A stretch of DNA of 64,000 nucleotides from Paenibacillus uliginis N3/975. GTDB taxonomy: Bacteria > Bacillota > Bacilli > Paenibacillales > Paenibacillaceae. Positions 1 through 8,612 of this stretch are shown here, piece by piece; positions within the stretch are counted from its first letter, which is position 1, and each line of letters begins with the position of its first letter. The DNA lies in assembly GCF_900177425.1 (NCBI RefSeq), contig NZ_LT840184.1, positions 5,001,705 through 5,065,704 on the forward strand. Direction: 5' to 3'. The position numbers were made by a program, and so were the translations under genes. The notes beneath the pieces were generated by a model. The model searched no databases. It was given only the letters and a program-made list of their open reading frames with translations, and was not told the origin of the DNA.

Positions 1-2234
1 ACGTCCCCTTCCAGCTCTAACTCTACGCGGAGGACGACCGAGGAAGGATTGTGTCCGCTCAGGAGTTCATCAACCTGAGTCTGATACACTATTAAAGCCG
101 CCTGCGCATTGACTTGCACGGGAAGAGATAATGCGTGCAGTTCTTTCCCTTCGAAACTGATCAGCTCAAGCCGCAGGATACCCTCAATAGGTGCAGACAC
201 ATCGGAAATCAAATGAACTGAAACGATGCCCTCCTCCTGCTTCTGTTCTACGGCAAGACAGACATCACGGAAGCTGCGCTTAGCAACATACTGCAATGCC
301 TTCCACCGGCCCAAATAATCCATGCCCGCCCAGGAAGCGACCGGCCAGCAGTCGTTCATCTGCCAATATAGCGTACCCATACAGTACGGCTTATTACGAC
401 GATGCGCTTCAATGGCTGTCTTCATCGCTTCCGCCTGCTGCATTTGGCTCATATACAGAAACGAAGTGAAATCCTTCGGCTCATGCATGTACTGGTCCAT
501 ATAACTTTTGATCAAGTGGTTCCCCGCTCCGTTCTTCTGGTGTGCCAGCATAACCTTGGATTCCAGCTCCATATCGCTCTCACCAGCATACGTTCTTACC
601 GTCTTGGGTTCTGGGAACGACTGAAAACCGTATTCACTCATGAAGCGTCCCACATATACGTTATAGTTATCAAACGGCTCGTTGTTGTGCCACACTCCCC
701 AATAGTGGATATCGCCACTCGTGGTTTCGGGATTAGCATGCTGGTTCTTGTCCCTGCTGAGTGACACGAGCGGAGAAGACGGCCAATACTCAGCACCTGG
801 TGCACATCTGCCGACGGCCTCTGGCAATATCTCGTGGAATATGGCTTCGTAATCTCTCCATAACTTCTCGCGAATGTCATTGCTGTACTGCTGCTTCCAT
901 CCCCAGCCCGCTTTCTCATCATAATGCGCCCATGCAGAGTCAATCTCATTATTTCCACACCAGAGCACAATGCTCGGGTGGTTGCGCAGACGCGTCACAT
1001 TCTCCTCTGCTTCCAGCCGAACGCTATTCAGGAACGCTTCATCCCCGGGATACATACTGCAGGCAAACATAAAGTCCTGCCACACCATTAACCCATTTTC
1101 ATCACACAGCTCATAGAAAATGTCCTCTTCGTAAATGCCTCCGCCCCAAACGCGAAGCATGTTCATATTGGATTCGGCAGCAGACGCAATCTCATGACGG
1201 TAACGTTCTGCCGTTACTTCAGTTAGGAAGCTGTCATTCGGAATATGATTCGCACCTTTGGCAAATACAGGTGTCCCGTTCAATTCGATGTAGAACGATG
1301 TGCCAGCTTGATCTGCCTCCTGAACGAGACGGACGCTGCGAAGTCCGGTCCGTACTGAAGCGTGTGACACCGTCCGCTGCTCTGCTTGGAGTTCCGCACG
1401 GAATTCATACAAATTCGGCTCTCCAAGACCCCGGCACCACCATAGCTTAGGCTCCTTGATTTCCATAGCAAGCTCTATCGTGTTACTGCCGCCGGTTAGC
1501 TGTGTCTTTCTTTCCCACTTCTGTCCTGCTGTTGTGACAATAAGAGTTCCATCAAAATCATCATTTACCTCAACCGTTACAACCGCCTTCATTCGGGCAA
1601 CCGAAGCCGTCACCTGTTCCTGATGAATAAACACATCACGAATCACTGCCTCTGACCACGCCTCGATCCGGCACTCCCGCCAGATTCCGCTCGTCACAAA
1701 CCGCGGGCCCCAGTCCCAACCGTAATGATATGGTGCTTTACGAGCGAAGATGCTAACCTTCTTCTCGCCCAGCCCTCCTACTTCAGATTGGTCATTATCT
1801 GCCGGGAGTGCATATCCGAGCTTCTCTAGCTTTGGCAGATCCTCCTGAATCGGGGAACGGAAGACGATACGGATATGATTGCTTCCTGGCACGAGCCGTT
1901 CCTTGACATCAATCTTCCAGGAGCGAAACATATTGTCCGCAGCCAGAACAGCCTTTCCGTTCACATACACATCCGCATAAGTGTCCAACCCGTCAAATAC
2001 TAGCTCCAGACGGGACTCTGCCATCAGTTCATCGGAAACCTCAAAACTTGTTTCATATTCCCAATCCTGTTTATCAATCCACTGCAGGTCATGCTCATTC
2101 GTTCCATAGAATGGATCTTGAATTTTATCATTTCGAAGCAGATCGGTATGTACGCATCCCGGAACTCGGGCAGGCAACCATTCCTGTTCATCAGAAGCTT
2201 TAAACGTCCAGTTATCCAACAATTGTAGTTTCAT
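1..2234 (-). CDS. Beta-mannosidase, glycoside hydrolase family 2 (C-terminus beyond window)
   Basis: The reading frame is open from an ATG at 2234 to base 1, so about 744 N-terminal residues are visible and the 3' end is missing. It would hydrolyse terminal beta-D-mannose residues from mannooligosaccharides. No signal peptide is seen (start MKLQLLDNWTF), so it is probably cytoplasmic. The GH2 order is an N-terminal sugar-binding jelly roll, an Ig-like domain, then the TIM barrel. Visible motifs are YHYGWDWGPR (about 170), RVWGGGIYE (about 361), the acid/base glutamate in WCGNNE (about 430) and the nucleophile in SEYGFQS (about 534). WGGGIYE and GNNE favour beta-mannosidase over beta-galactosidase or glucuronidase. 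A GGAGGAG site precedes the start. It faces away from the DUF4127 gene and has its own promoter. Confidence 0.9.
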   Translation of the reverse strand, partial: MKLQLLDNWTFKASDEQEWLPARVPGCVHTDLLRNDKIQDPFYGTNEHDLQWIDKQDWEYETSFEVSDELMAESRLELVFDGLDTYADVYVNGKAVLAADNMFRSWKIDVKERLVPGSNHIRIVFRSPIQEDLPKLEKLGYALPADNDQSEVGGLGEKKVSIFARKAPYHYGWDWGPRFVTSGIWRECRIEAWSEAVIRDVFIHQEQVTASVARMKAVVTVEVNDDFDGTLIVTTAGQKWERKTQLTGGSNTIELAMEIKEPKLWWCRGLGEPNLYEFRAELQAEQRTVSHASVRTGLRSVRLVQEADQAGTSFYIELNGTPVFAKGANHIPNDSFLTEVTAERYRHEIASAAESNMNMLRVWGGGIYEEDIFYELCDENGLMVWQDFMFACSMYPGDEAFLNSVRLEAEENVTRLRNHPSIVLWCGNNEIDSAWAHYDEKAGWGWKQQYSNDIREKLWRDYEAIFHEILPEAVGRCAPGAEYWPSSPLVSLSRDKNQHANPETTSGDIHYWGVWHNNEPFDNYNVYVGRFMSEYGFQSFPEPKTVRTYAGESDMELESKVMLAHQKNGAGNHLIKSYMDQYMHEPKDFTSFLYMSQMQQAEAMKTAIEAHRRNKPYCMGTLYWQMNDCWPVASWAGMDYLGRWKALQYVAKRSFRDVCLAVEQKQEEGIVSVHLISDVSAPIEGILRLELISFEGKELHALSLPVQVNAQAALIVYQTQVDELLSGHNPSSVVLRVELELEGD

Positions 2235-2257
2235 ATGAGCCTCCTCCATTCGCCCAA

Positions 2258-2286
2258 AATATAGCACCATATCTTTCTATCGTCAA
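2258..2286 (-). promoter_or_regulatory. Sigma-A promoter of the beta-mannosidase gene
   Basis: On the minus strand TTGACG (2281-2286) and TATATT (2258-2263) are separated by exactly 17 bp. Transcription would start near 2250, about 16 nt before the ATG. The GGAGGAG site (2241-2247) lies just downstream. Confidence 0.7.
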
Positions 2287-2290
2287 TAAA

Positions 2291-2366
2291 ATTATCATAA
2301 CGTTATTATAATTTTAATAACATTATCATATTACTTTTTAGTTTATAAAAATATTATCATATTACT
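2291..2366 (-). repeat. Three phased direct repeats upstream of the beta-mannosidase promoter
   Basis: ATTATCATA (plus strand) occurs at 2291-2299, 2322-2330 and 2353-2361, each exactly 31 bp apart. The second and third copies extend to ATTATCATATTACT. They sit directly upstream of the -35 box, about 45, 76 and 107 bp before the predicted transcript start. Spacing of three helical turns suggests binding sites for one regulator on one DNA face; the regulator is unknown. Confidence 0.55.
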
Positions 2367-2404
2367 CTTCCATAATCTGATTCTGTCCATACGCTAGAAT
2401 AAGG

Positions 2405-2436
2405 AACAGGACAGGTCCAAAAGGCCCTGCCCTGTT
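2405..2436 (-). terminator. Hairpin between DUF4127 and beta-mannosidase genes
   Basis: Read on the minus strand this forms a 14-bp stem (two G-U pairs) with a TTTT loop; on the plus strand two pairs become mismatches. The 3' side is only moderately U-rich (CCTTATTCT), so it may be a weak terminator for the DUF4127 transcript. Confidence 0.45.
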
Positions 2437-2489
2437 AACTATACGTCCCTATTATGAAACAAAATGTTAGCAAAAAGGTTGTTCTTACG

Positions 2490-2565
2490 GGGATAGCCTG
2501 CTAATTCCACTTCATTAGGAAGTGAGAGCGCAGGAATCTCGTGGCTTTAGCTATGAGAGGTTCAA
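2490..2565 (+). mobile_element. IS200/IS605-type right-end relic (no tnpA or tnpB)
   Basis: The stretch ending AGAGGTTCAA near 2565, with GCAGGAATCTCGTGG before it and a CTCGTGGC-TTTA-GCTATGAG hairpin, matches the right ends of IS605/IS1341-group elements as I recall them, including the part that yields the 3' guide-RNA scaffold. No transposase or tnpB frame is present nearby. The left boundary is uncertain. The stop codon of the DUF4127 gene (2562-2564) lies inside the terminal TTCAA. Confidence 0.5.
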
Positions 2566-4088
2566 TCCTCAGTAACCTTCACTGTAACACCAACTTCAAA
2601 CATCCGGTTCCACGGCATGTACACATCTATAATTTTAACTCTTGTATTCTCTGTATCCACATGTTCATGAATGAACTGCTCCAGCTTTTCTCTAACCAGT
2701 GACGCGATCTGGCCGCGTCTTCCGTCAATCTCAAAATAAGAATATCCCATTTCTTGAACCTGACCTTGTGACAGTAATTTACGGACGGAAGCACAGTAAC
2801 CGCAATCCTCCACATAGCGGAGGGCCAGAAAATCCAAGTGCCCTTCGGTTCTGCCGTAACGGGTAAAGAGCATCATCTGGGCAATGACAGTTCCAAGCGT
2901 GTTGGAGCTTGTGTTCCATCCGGCATACCCCGCAAGATCGAACAACATTCCCTTCTGGCGGAGCAGCTTTAATAACTGCAAATCCCCTCCATTAGCATAG
3001 GCCACATCCCCAACCGCTACAGGCTTGCGGAACCGCTTCATAATAAAGCTGCCGTATTCCACCAACTCCACAGCGTTACGCAGTACTTGATAGGAGGCCT
3101 CCGGTGAAGGCTGGTTGTTCGATTCGGTCATCTCAGCTCCAGGAGCATTTACGAGCAGAATCATATCTGCTTCTTGGGCACTCGCCGCCACTTGTCCACC
3201 AGCCGCTAAAATCTGATATTTCACACTTTCGAACAACGGCCTGTCTTCATATAGCGGCGTCACGAAAGGGGCCCCTACACCTGAAAAACGTGGATACACA
3301 AAAGGCATGTCGCCGTTCATTTCATTGATCATTCGGGCTATGAGCGTGCATCCCGCTTCATCCGCACCCGGATACATCAAGGAAGACAGTTCCACATTCC
3401 TCAGCGTCATTTCGTCTCTTAGGAGTTGCTGATCCTTGGCGGTCCAGCCATAAGTCGCCGAATCATCCTGCGGGATAATAAGGAAGTCGATAATACCTTC
3501 CTCAACATACCGAAGTACTGCCTGATTGGCAGCACGATTAAGAGCCCTACGCCCAAGATAGTCGGTTTCTACCTCTTCCGGCAGCACCTTCTCGATCCGC
3601 CGCAGCTCCTCAAGCTCATCTTCGGATGCCAAGCCAAGCTCATGGCGATGAGTAATATAGCCTTTCTGGAACAGCTCACGTCCATACAGCCCGTAATACT
3701 CTGGTTCTTCATCCGAGCTGGAATATTGAGGACAACGCATGATGAGATGCAGAGCAAACAGCTTAAGTTTAGGGTTCTGCCTCTTCAGTCCACGTAAACG
3801 ATCTATACGTTTGCCTATTTCCTCTTCGTTCAGATCATGAAGTCGGGAAGGAACAATGCCACCGTACAGCAGCGTATCCAATGCAACGATAGCGCCGTCT
3901 GCATTCTTGCATTCCTCCTCCAACCAGACGCCGAGCCGGTCTGTATCACCTGGCTGCTTCTTCTGTCCCATAATCTCCAAATCCGGCCTAACCAAATTCA
4001 CTCCGGTTCCGTTAATCAGTAAAGCAGGATACTCATAATTACATGGTCGTTCATCCAACGGCAGGTATACAATCTTTACGTTTTCCAC
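2562..4088 (-). CDS. DUF4127 family protein
   Basis: This 508-residue protein begins MENVKIVYLPLDERPCNYEYP, the typical opening of the DUF4127 family (PLDxRPxN), with DTLLYGGIVPSR near 73. No signal peptide is seen. The family has no established biochemical role known to me; members often sit beside sugar-utilisation genes, as here. The start is GTG, supported by AAAGGAGC eight bases upstream. A cre-like site lies about 150 bp upstream (4241-4254). The stop codon falls within an IS605-type end, so the last residues may have been changed by that insertion. Confidence 0.8.
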   Translation of the reverse strand: MENVKIVYLPLDERPCNYEYPALLINGTGVNLVRPDLEIMGQKKQPGDTDRLGVWLEEECKNADGAIVALDTLLYGGIVPSRLHDLNEEEIGKRIDRLRGLKRQNPKLKLFALHLIMRCPQYSSSDEEPEYYGLYGRELFQKGYITHRHELGLASEDELEELRRIEKVLPEEVETDYLGRRALNRAANQAVLRYVEEGIIDFLIIPQDDSATYGWTAKDQQLLRDEMTLRNVELSSLMYPGADEAGCTLIARMINEMNGDMPFVYPRFSGVGAPFVTPLYEDRPLFESVKYQILAAGGQVAASAQEADMILLVNAPGAEMTESNNQPSPEASYQVLRNAVELVEYGSFIMKRFRKPVAVGDVAYANGGDLQLLKLLRQKGMLFDLAGYAGWNTSSNTLGTVIAQMMLFTRYGRTEGHLDFLALRYVEDCGYCASVRKLLSQGQVQEMGYSYFEIDGRRGQIASLVREKLEQFIHEHVDTENTRVKIIDVYMPWNRMFEVGVTVKVTED

Positions 4089-4240
4089 AATTTAGCGCTC
4101 CTTTTTCCCAACAGGATAATCCGGTAAACCACAACCTCCCTCATCTTTCTACCTCAGCCTGACAAGAGGGAATAGCTTTCATGCAGGATTTCTCCAGCAG
4201 CGATTTACTTTAAACAGCACCTGGGATAACCCTCGCTTTT

Positions 4241-4254
4241 ATAAAACGCTTTCA
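4241..4254 (-). promoter_or_regulatory. cre-like catabolite repression site upstream of DUF4127
   Basis: On the minus strand TGAAAGCGTTTTAT differs at one position from the cre consensus TGWAARCGYTWNCW. It lies about 153 bp before the GTG start. Other cre-like sites occur near 17.5, 20.5, 22.4 and 46.4 kb. Confidence 0.5.
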
Positions 4255-4360
4255 ATTCTGATGATCATGGGATCAGTTTATCATAGAAAAACTAGCTAAG
4301 GGGAATATTTTTCCTTTTTATTTATATATTACGAACAATTTATTCTAAAATTCAGTATAC

Positions 4361-4383
4361 AAAAAAATCGGCCGCAGCCGATT
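4361..4383 (-). terminator. Terminator of the DinB-family gene
   Basis: The minus strand reads AATCGGC-TGCG-GCCGATT followed by a T run, 43 nt past the DinB stop. Confidence 0.75.
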
Positions 4384-4425
4384 CTATGTATTGGTGAATC
4401 ATTAGGTATTCGCCCTTGAAGAGCT

Positions 4426-4911
4426 TTAGTATAGATCAAACATATTCACTTCATAGCCCAGAGTTTTCAGGTAGTTAAACATCTGTGCCCGGTGGTGCTG
4501 TGTATGGGTAACAATCTCGATCAGCCATTTAGCTTGTACAGATCCGTGCTCCAGATAAAATGGCTTTGTTTTCTTATGCAAAAACTCCTTCTCCGAAAGT
4601 TTCTCCATGTAGTGTTTTACATCCACTGTGCCGGAGTTCATCCAGCCGATGAGCGTTTCTTTATCTGTTCCAGCAGCAATTTCCACTTCGAGTGCGCGGA
4701 TTTCTGACTCGCTTTTTTCTTGAAGAATAAGCAGGTCTACAGCCGGTACCGACACAAGATGATGAACGAGTTCCTGAAGGTTTCTCATATTGTCGGCGGG
4801 TCTGTAATCCCAATGCTCGGGTGATATTTTGCGGATGAGATTGCAGGAGGTTCTAACGATATGCTCCAGCTCTTCAATCAATAAATGCTTTACTTCATTA
4901 GTCGTGTTCAT
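4426..4911 (-). CDS. DinB-family four-helix protein
   Basis: The protein has 161 residues and the DinB/YfiT-like metal-binding pattern: a first His in LQELVHHL and a C-terminal HTQHHRAQ. Family members are metal-dependent; many act as bacillithiol-dependent S-transferases, but the substrate here cannot be read. The ATG at 4911 is preferred because GGAG lies eight bases before it; a GTG nine bases further upstream is possible. The gene diverges from a WYL regulator across a palindromic operator and is probably its target. Confidence 0.8.
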   Translation of the reverse strand: MNTTNEVKHLLIEELEHIVRTSCNLIRKISPEHWDYRPADNMRNLQELVHHLVSVPAVDLLILQEKSESEIRALEVEIAAGTDKETLIGWMNSGTVDVKHYMEKLSEKEFLHKKTKPFYLEHGSVQAKWLIEIVTHTQHHRAQMFNYLKTLGYEVNMFDLY

Positions 4912-4988
4912 GTGATTCACTCCATTTCCATAATATTCATCTTCATTTCGCCGTCTATGTTCTGGGCTTAGTACTTATTGTAGATTAT

Positions 4989-5013
4989 AATAGTGACAAC
5001 TATTGTCACTATT
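4989..5013. promoter_or_regulatory. Palindromic operator between DinB gene and WYL regulator
   Basis: A perfect 11-bp inverted repeat AATAGTGACAA / TTGTCACTATT flanks CTA. It overlaps a TATAAT box for the DinB gene (minus strand, 4984-4989) and lies 48 bp before the regulator start, so one bound protein could control both genes. Confidence 0.7.
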
Positions 5014-5060
5014 ACGAAAAAAATTTAAAAACCTTAAAATAAATCGATGGAGTTATAGCT

Positions 5061-6008
5061 ATGTCTAAATCCAAAAGACTCATAGAGTTAATGATGACCG
5101 TCAACCGGATGCGGAAGTTTACCGCGAAAGAGCTTGCCGACCAGTTCGAAGTGTCTCAGAGAACGATCCTAAGAGATCTGCAGGAGCTAAGTGAGCTAGG
5201 AGTGCCCCTCTATTCTGAAGTCGGGCCACATGGCGGATACCAGGTTCTCAATGAACGAATCCTACCTCCGATTGCGTTCAGCGAGGAAGAGGCAGTTGCC
5301 ATGTTTTTTGCCAGTCATGCCCTGCGTCACTATCTATTTATGCCCTTTGAAGCTGAGTCTTCTTCAGCGCTGAACAAATTTTACTTTTATATGCCTGGAG
5401 ATGTGCGTGACCGGATTGACCAGATCAAAAACCGTATGGACATTTTCACACCGACCCGGCAGCAAAAAGCAGAATATTTGTCGATCTTGTTAGATGGAGC
5501 TGTGCAGCAAAAGGTTATCACGATTCAGTATGAATCCAAAGGTGGTTATTCGCACCGAAATATCCAGCCGGTCGGCATCTATGCCAGCAATGGGTTTTGG
5601 TACTGTCCTGCTTACTGCTTTTTGCGTAAGGATTTCCGTCTGTTCCGCTGCGACCGAATTCAATCGGCGGAGTATGACACCAGCGGGATTTTACCTATGG
5701 ATCACCGCCATATCCACCTTGGCAATTGGGATTCGTTAACGAGACAGACCCCTTCCTATATAAATATTGCCGTAGAGCTCAGTCGGGAAGGTGTTCAGCG
5801 ATGTGAGAACGAGTTGCGGCCAGTGCCGACCATACACATCTACCAGGACGGTACAGGCCGGATAGAGCAAAATATCCCAGAAAGCGAAATTTTATATTTC
5901 GCCAAGTTCTTCATCGGACTGGGCAGAGAGGCGACTGTCAAAGAGCCTCCCGAACTGATCCGCTGCATGAAAGACATCTTGTCTGACATTATGGCAAAAT
6001 ATGAATGA
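5061..6008 (+). CDS. YafY-type transcriptional regulator (DeoR-like HTH plus WYL domain)
   Basis: This 315-residue protein has an N-terminal winged HTH (about 6-60; TAKELADQFEVSQRTILRDLQEL) and a C-terminal WYL/WCX module (about 140-315), the YafY architecture. WYL domains sense ligands, in some cases nucleic acid. A GGAG lies about ten bases before the ATG at 5061. It is divergent from the DinB-family gene and shares the palindrome at 4989-5013, so autoregulation and control of the neighbour are likely. A DNA-damage link is possible because both families occur in such circuits, but nothing here proves it. Confidence 0.85.
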   Translation: MSKSKRLIELMMTVNRMRKFTAKELADQFEVSQRTILRDLQELSELGVPLYSEVGPHGGYQVLNERILPPIAFSEEEAVAMFFASHALRHYLFMPFEAESSSALNKFYFYMPGDVRDRIDQIKNRMDIFTPTRQQKAEYLSILLDGAVQQKVITIQYESKGGYSHRNIQPVGIYASNGFWYCPAYCFLRKDFRLFRCDRIQSAEYDTSGILPMDHRHIHLGNWDSLTRQTPSYINIAVELSREGVQRCENELRPVPTIHIYQDGTGRIEQNIPESEILYFAKFFIGLGREATVKEPPELIRCMKDILSDIMAKYE

Positions 6009-6049
6009 GACAGATCGAATTCAACTGTTACACTAAAGACCCTTAGCCT

Positions 6050-6120
6050 GAGCATCACTACGAATGCGGATTATTCTTCCGTTGGAGACTTCTATTTCTT
6101 TAGTTCAATCTACTCTATTG
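6050..6120. repeat. Dispersed intergenic repeat, copy 1
   Basis: CACTACGAATGCGGATTATT with TTCCGTTG and TTCTTTAGTTCAATC resembles segments at 8613-8640 and 8735-8785. The block is non-coding. Confidence 0.4.
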
Positions 6121-6145
6121 TCGCTGATCTCTTATATAACCAAAA

Positions 6146-6182
6146 AAAGCGCCTGATTCTCTTCAAAAGAACCAGGCGCTTT
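6146..6182. terminator. Bidirectional terminator between WYL regulator and rRNA methyltransferase
   Basis: The stem AAAGCGCCTG.TTCT / AGAA.CAGGCGCTTT, with A and T runs on either side, separates two convergent genes (stops at 6008 and 6187). Confidence 0.8.
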
Positions 6183-6186
6183 CTCA

Positions 6187-7086
6187 TTAACTATTCTCTT
6201 TTTTTCTTCCAATCAGGATAGAGAAATCGCAGCTGATTTCGCTTAGATCATGATTCAGAACTTGCCGAACCTGTTCTTCCGCTGCACCCCAGGATAACGG
6301 CGTCATGTAAATCAAATGCTCCAACTGTACCGGATCGAGGCTGACCTTATACTGGAGCCGTTCCTGATGCAGCAGCTCAAAGCCTCGGTTGAACAGTTCC
6401 ACGGTCTGCTCATTGGAATATTCCCGGCGCTCACTTTCCCTGTACAGCAAGGTACGCAATTCCTTCAGGTATTCGCTGTCCGGTATAACCTTGATCAGTA
6501 TCCCGTCATCCGTAAGCAATCTTTCAAATTCCGCATAATTGGAAGGCGATAATATATTCAAAATAACGTTAAACGACTTGTCAGCAAACGGGCATTTTGC
6601 CAAATCAGCAACACACCATATATTTAACCCGTCATCCCGCGCGGCTATTTGGACGCCCTCTTTCGAAATATCGATTCCAATCCCCAGAACTTCTTCTTTT
6701 ACAAGAGAGCTTGTCTTCTTCCTTAATGCGGTCAGGTGAGATCCTTCTCCGCATCCTGCATCAAGAAGAACTATTTCCTTGTCCTGGACCGACTCCTGTC
6801 GCCGACTTATGATTTCACTCAACCGGACCAGCAGCGGCTCAAAAAAAGACGCCTCATTTATCATTTTTCGCGCATCAAACATCCGTCTGTCATATTTTGT
6901 CTTGGACGGGTTTGTCAGCATATTGACATAGCCCTGCTTGGCGAGATCAAACCGGTGAAGGTTTACACAGAGCAGGCTTTTCCCGTCGTCTACTCTCAGA
7001 GCACCTTGACATACCGGGCATCTGAACAACGCTTCATTCTGCTCCATAAGCCGGGCACTTGCTAACAACTTCCCGCTTCTGGTCAT
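6187..7086 (-). CDS. RlmA-type 23S rRNA (guanine-N1) methyltransferase
   Basis: The protein has 299 residues. An N-terminal zinc-binding motif (CPVC, then CVNLHRFDLAKQGYVN) is typical of the RlmA/TlrB group, which methylates N1 of a guanine in helix 35 of 23S rRNA. A Rossmann SAM domain follows (LLDAGCGEGSH, then NILSPSNYAEF). The ATG at 7086 (MTRSGK) has GGAG eight bases upstream; a longer frame from 7125 lacks a site. Some relatives give macrolide or mycinamicin tolerance; that cannot be decided here. Confidence 0.82.
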   Translation of the reverse strand: MTRSGKLLASARLMEQNEALFRCPVCQGALRVDDGKSLLCVNLHRFDLAKQGYVNMLTNPSKTKYDRRMFDARKMINEASFFEPLLVRLSEIISRRQESVQDKEIVLLDAGCGEGSHLTALRKKTSSLVKEEVLGIGIDISKEGVQIAARDDGLNIWCVADLAKCPFADKSFNVILNILSPSNYAEFERLLTDDGILIKVIPDSEYLKELRTLLYRESERREYSNEQTVELFNRGFELLHQERLQYKVSLDPVQLEHLIYMTPLSWGAAEEQVRQVLNHDLSEISCDFSILIGRKKENS

Positions 7087-7125
7087 GTATAACACTCCAT
7101 TCATTATCTGTAGGTCCAAATTCAT

Positions 7126-7505
7126 CTGAAAGCTGGAAAATATCGCGGATCATCCGCTCCGGTTATCATAACACACTCCTCGTTCCATTTACGACAAATG
7201 CAGCAAGTGGCTAAGACAGGCCAGCGGTTTCTGCCCAGCGATTAACGATGTACTATCCGAGTAACCCTCTCCCCGGTCAGCCAACTAGGCTTGCGATCCC
7301 TCCCTCCCTGCGTCCTATTACGAAATAGTTCTTTACTTCCCCATCACTCCAGTGATGTTTAGTCCTTTAGTATGTTGGTTCCAGAATATTCCTAGTTAGA
7401 ATTAACCATCTTTATATATCCGGTCCTGTATGTCTTGACCGCTCGAAATATCGACTTATACAATGTAATTTGTAGAAATTTAGCATATTAGATGGAGGAC
7501 TGTAG
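7126..7505. other. Intergenic region before the SLH gene
   Basis: No coding signal was found apart from the 5' extension of the methyltransferase frame. The only recognisable feature is a promoter near its right end (7435-7464). A GCGGATCATCC stretch near 7142 resembles the dispersed repeat at 8613. Confidence 0.5.
7435..7464 (+). promoter_or_regulatory. Promoter of the SLH-domain protein gene
   Basis: TTGACC (7435-7440) and TACAAT (7459-7464) are 18 bp apart. A GGAGG site at 7494-7498 precedes the ATG at 7506. Confidence 0.55.
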
Positions 7506-8555
7506 ATGTTGAAGCTAAGACTATTTGCCCCCCTGCTTTTGGTTATGTCATTATTTTTAGGATCAAGCCAAGTATTTGCGGGTGTAACTTTTCGCGATAC
7601 TGACAACCACTGGGCGAAGGCGACTATTGAGTGGGGAGTCGAGAAAGGAATAGTGAATGGGTATGCGAATGGTACGTTTATGCCCAACCAAAATGTGACC
7701 GAAGCGGAGTTCATCCGTATGCTCGTGGTCGGCATCGCGGGCAAGGATTTAGAGGAGACTTACTTGACCGAATTCTGGTCGGATAAATATTATAACTTCC
7801 TTCATTTTAAAAATTATCCGGTCCGCGGTTTTGCAGACAAGAAGATTCGGAGTACCTATATTACACGCGCCCAAGTCGCAGAACTTGTGTCCAGTGCGGA
7901 TGGAGTCAACTATTCAGGAGATCAGGCCATTCAATACGTGCTCGGCAAAAAGTATGCACTAGGACGGATTAAGGGCGAGAACACGATCCGGGGATATATG
8001 GGCCATGAGACCATCACCCGGGCAGAAGTGCTCCAGCTCATTAAAAATCTAACGAATCACGGTATGTCCAACCTGTACGACCGCCCAACCGAAAGCAGCC
8101 CTACGGCCAGCCTCCCAAAACTTCCGACAGAATGGGATGTATACCGGGATAACATGTACATAGTAATCCGTCAGAACGTGTTCACAAAATATAGCGGATA
8201 TCGCATTTACGACGACGGCGACAGCCGTGTAGTCATGACCCGAACGAAGCAACAAGGTCAGGTCGATAATGCAGTTACTGTGCAGTTCGAACCTCAAATC
8301 TTGTCGTTCAGCAGCATATCTCTGTCCGACAGCAACGACAGCACACAGCGTAATATGCTTTCGGACGTACTGGATTTGTACGGCTTCAAGATCGATAAAA
8401 GCTATCTTCTGACCAAGATCGATTCAGCGGTCAAAAACAAAAAGGAAATTCAGCTGAAGGTTAGTGGAAAGACAATCGTCATTGATCCTCTTATCTCCAG
8501 CCCGGAAGGACAAATCAAGGTTTACTATAAATGGTGGGATGTTGCCCGCGCATAA
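7506..8555 (+). CDS. SLH-domain secreted protein
   Basis: The protein has 349 residues with a signal peptide (about 1-25, hydrophobic LLLVMSLFLG, cleavage after VFA). One clear SLH motif follows (about 29-75: FRDTDNHWAKATIEWG, GYANGTFMPNQNVTEAEFIRML), with two more degenerate SLH-like stretches to about 185. SLH domains bind pyruvylated wall polymers, so it should be held at the cell surface. The C-terminal ~150 residues contain no domain I recognise. It is monocistronic with its own promoter and an ideal GGAGG site. Confidence 0.85.
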   Translation: MLKLRLFAPLLLVMSLFLGSSQVFAGVTFRDTDNHWAKATIEWGVEKGIVNGYANGTFMPNQNVTEAEFIRMLVVGIAGKDLEETYLTEFWSDKYYNFLHFKNYPVRGFADKKIRSTYITRAQVAELVSSADGVNYSGDQAIQYVLGKKYALGRIKGENTIRGYMGHETITRAEVLQLIKNLTNHGMSNLYDRPTESSPTASLPKLPTEWDVYRDNMYIVIRQNVFTKYSGYRIYDDGDSRVVMTRTKQQGQVDNAVTVQFEPQILSFSSISLSDSNDSTQRNMLSDVLDLYGFKIDKSYLLTKIDSAVKNKKEIQLKVSGKTIVIDPLISSPEGQIKVYYKWWDVARA

Positions 8556-8612
8556 CCTTAGTGCTTACATTTCATGATGAGATAGCCATATAAACTCCTT
8601 GATCTCTGTTTC

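Noticed and set aside
2545..2575. GAGGTTCAATCCTC read as the T-arm of a tRNA
   Set aside because: No acceptor, D or anticodon arms line up and no CCA end; the IS605 right-end explanation covers more of the sequence.
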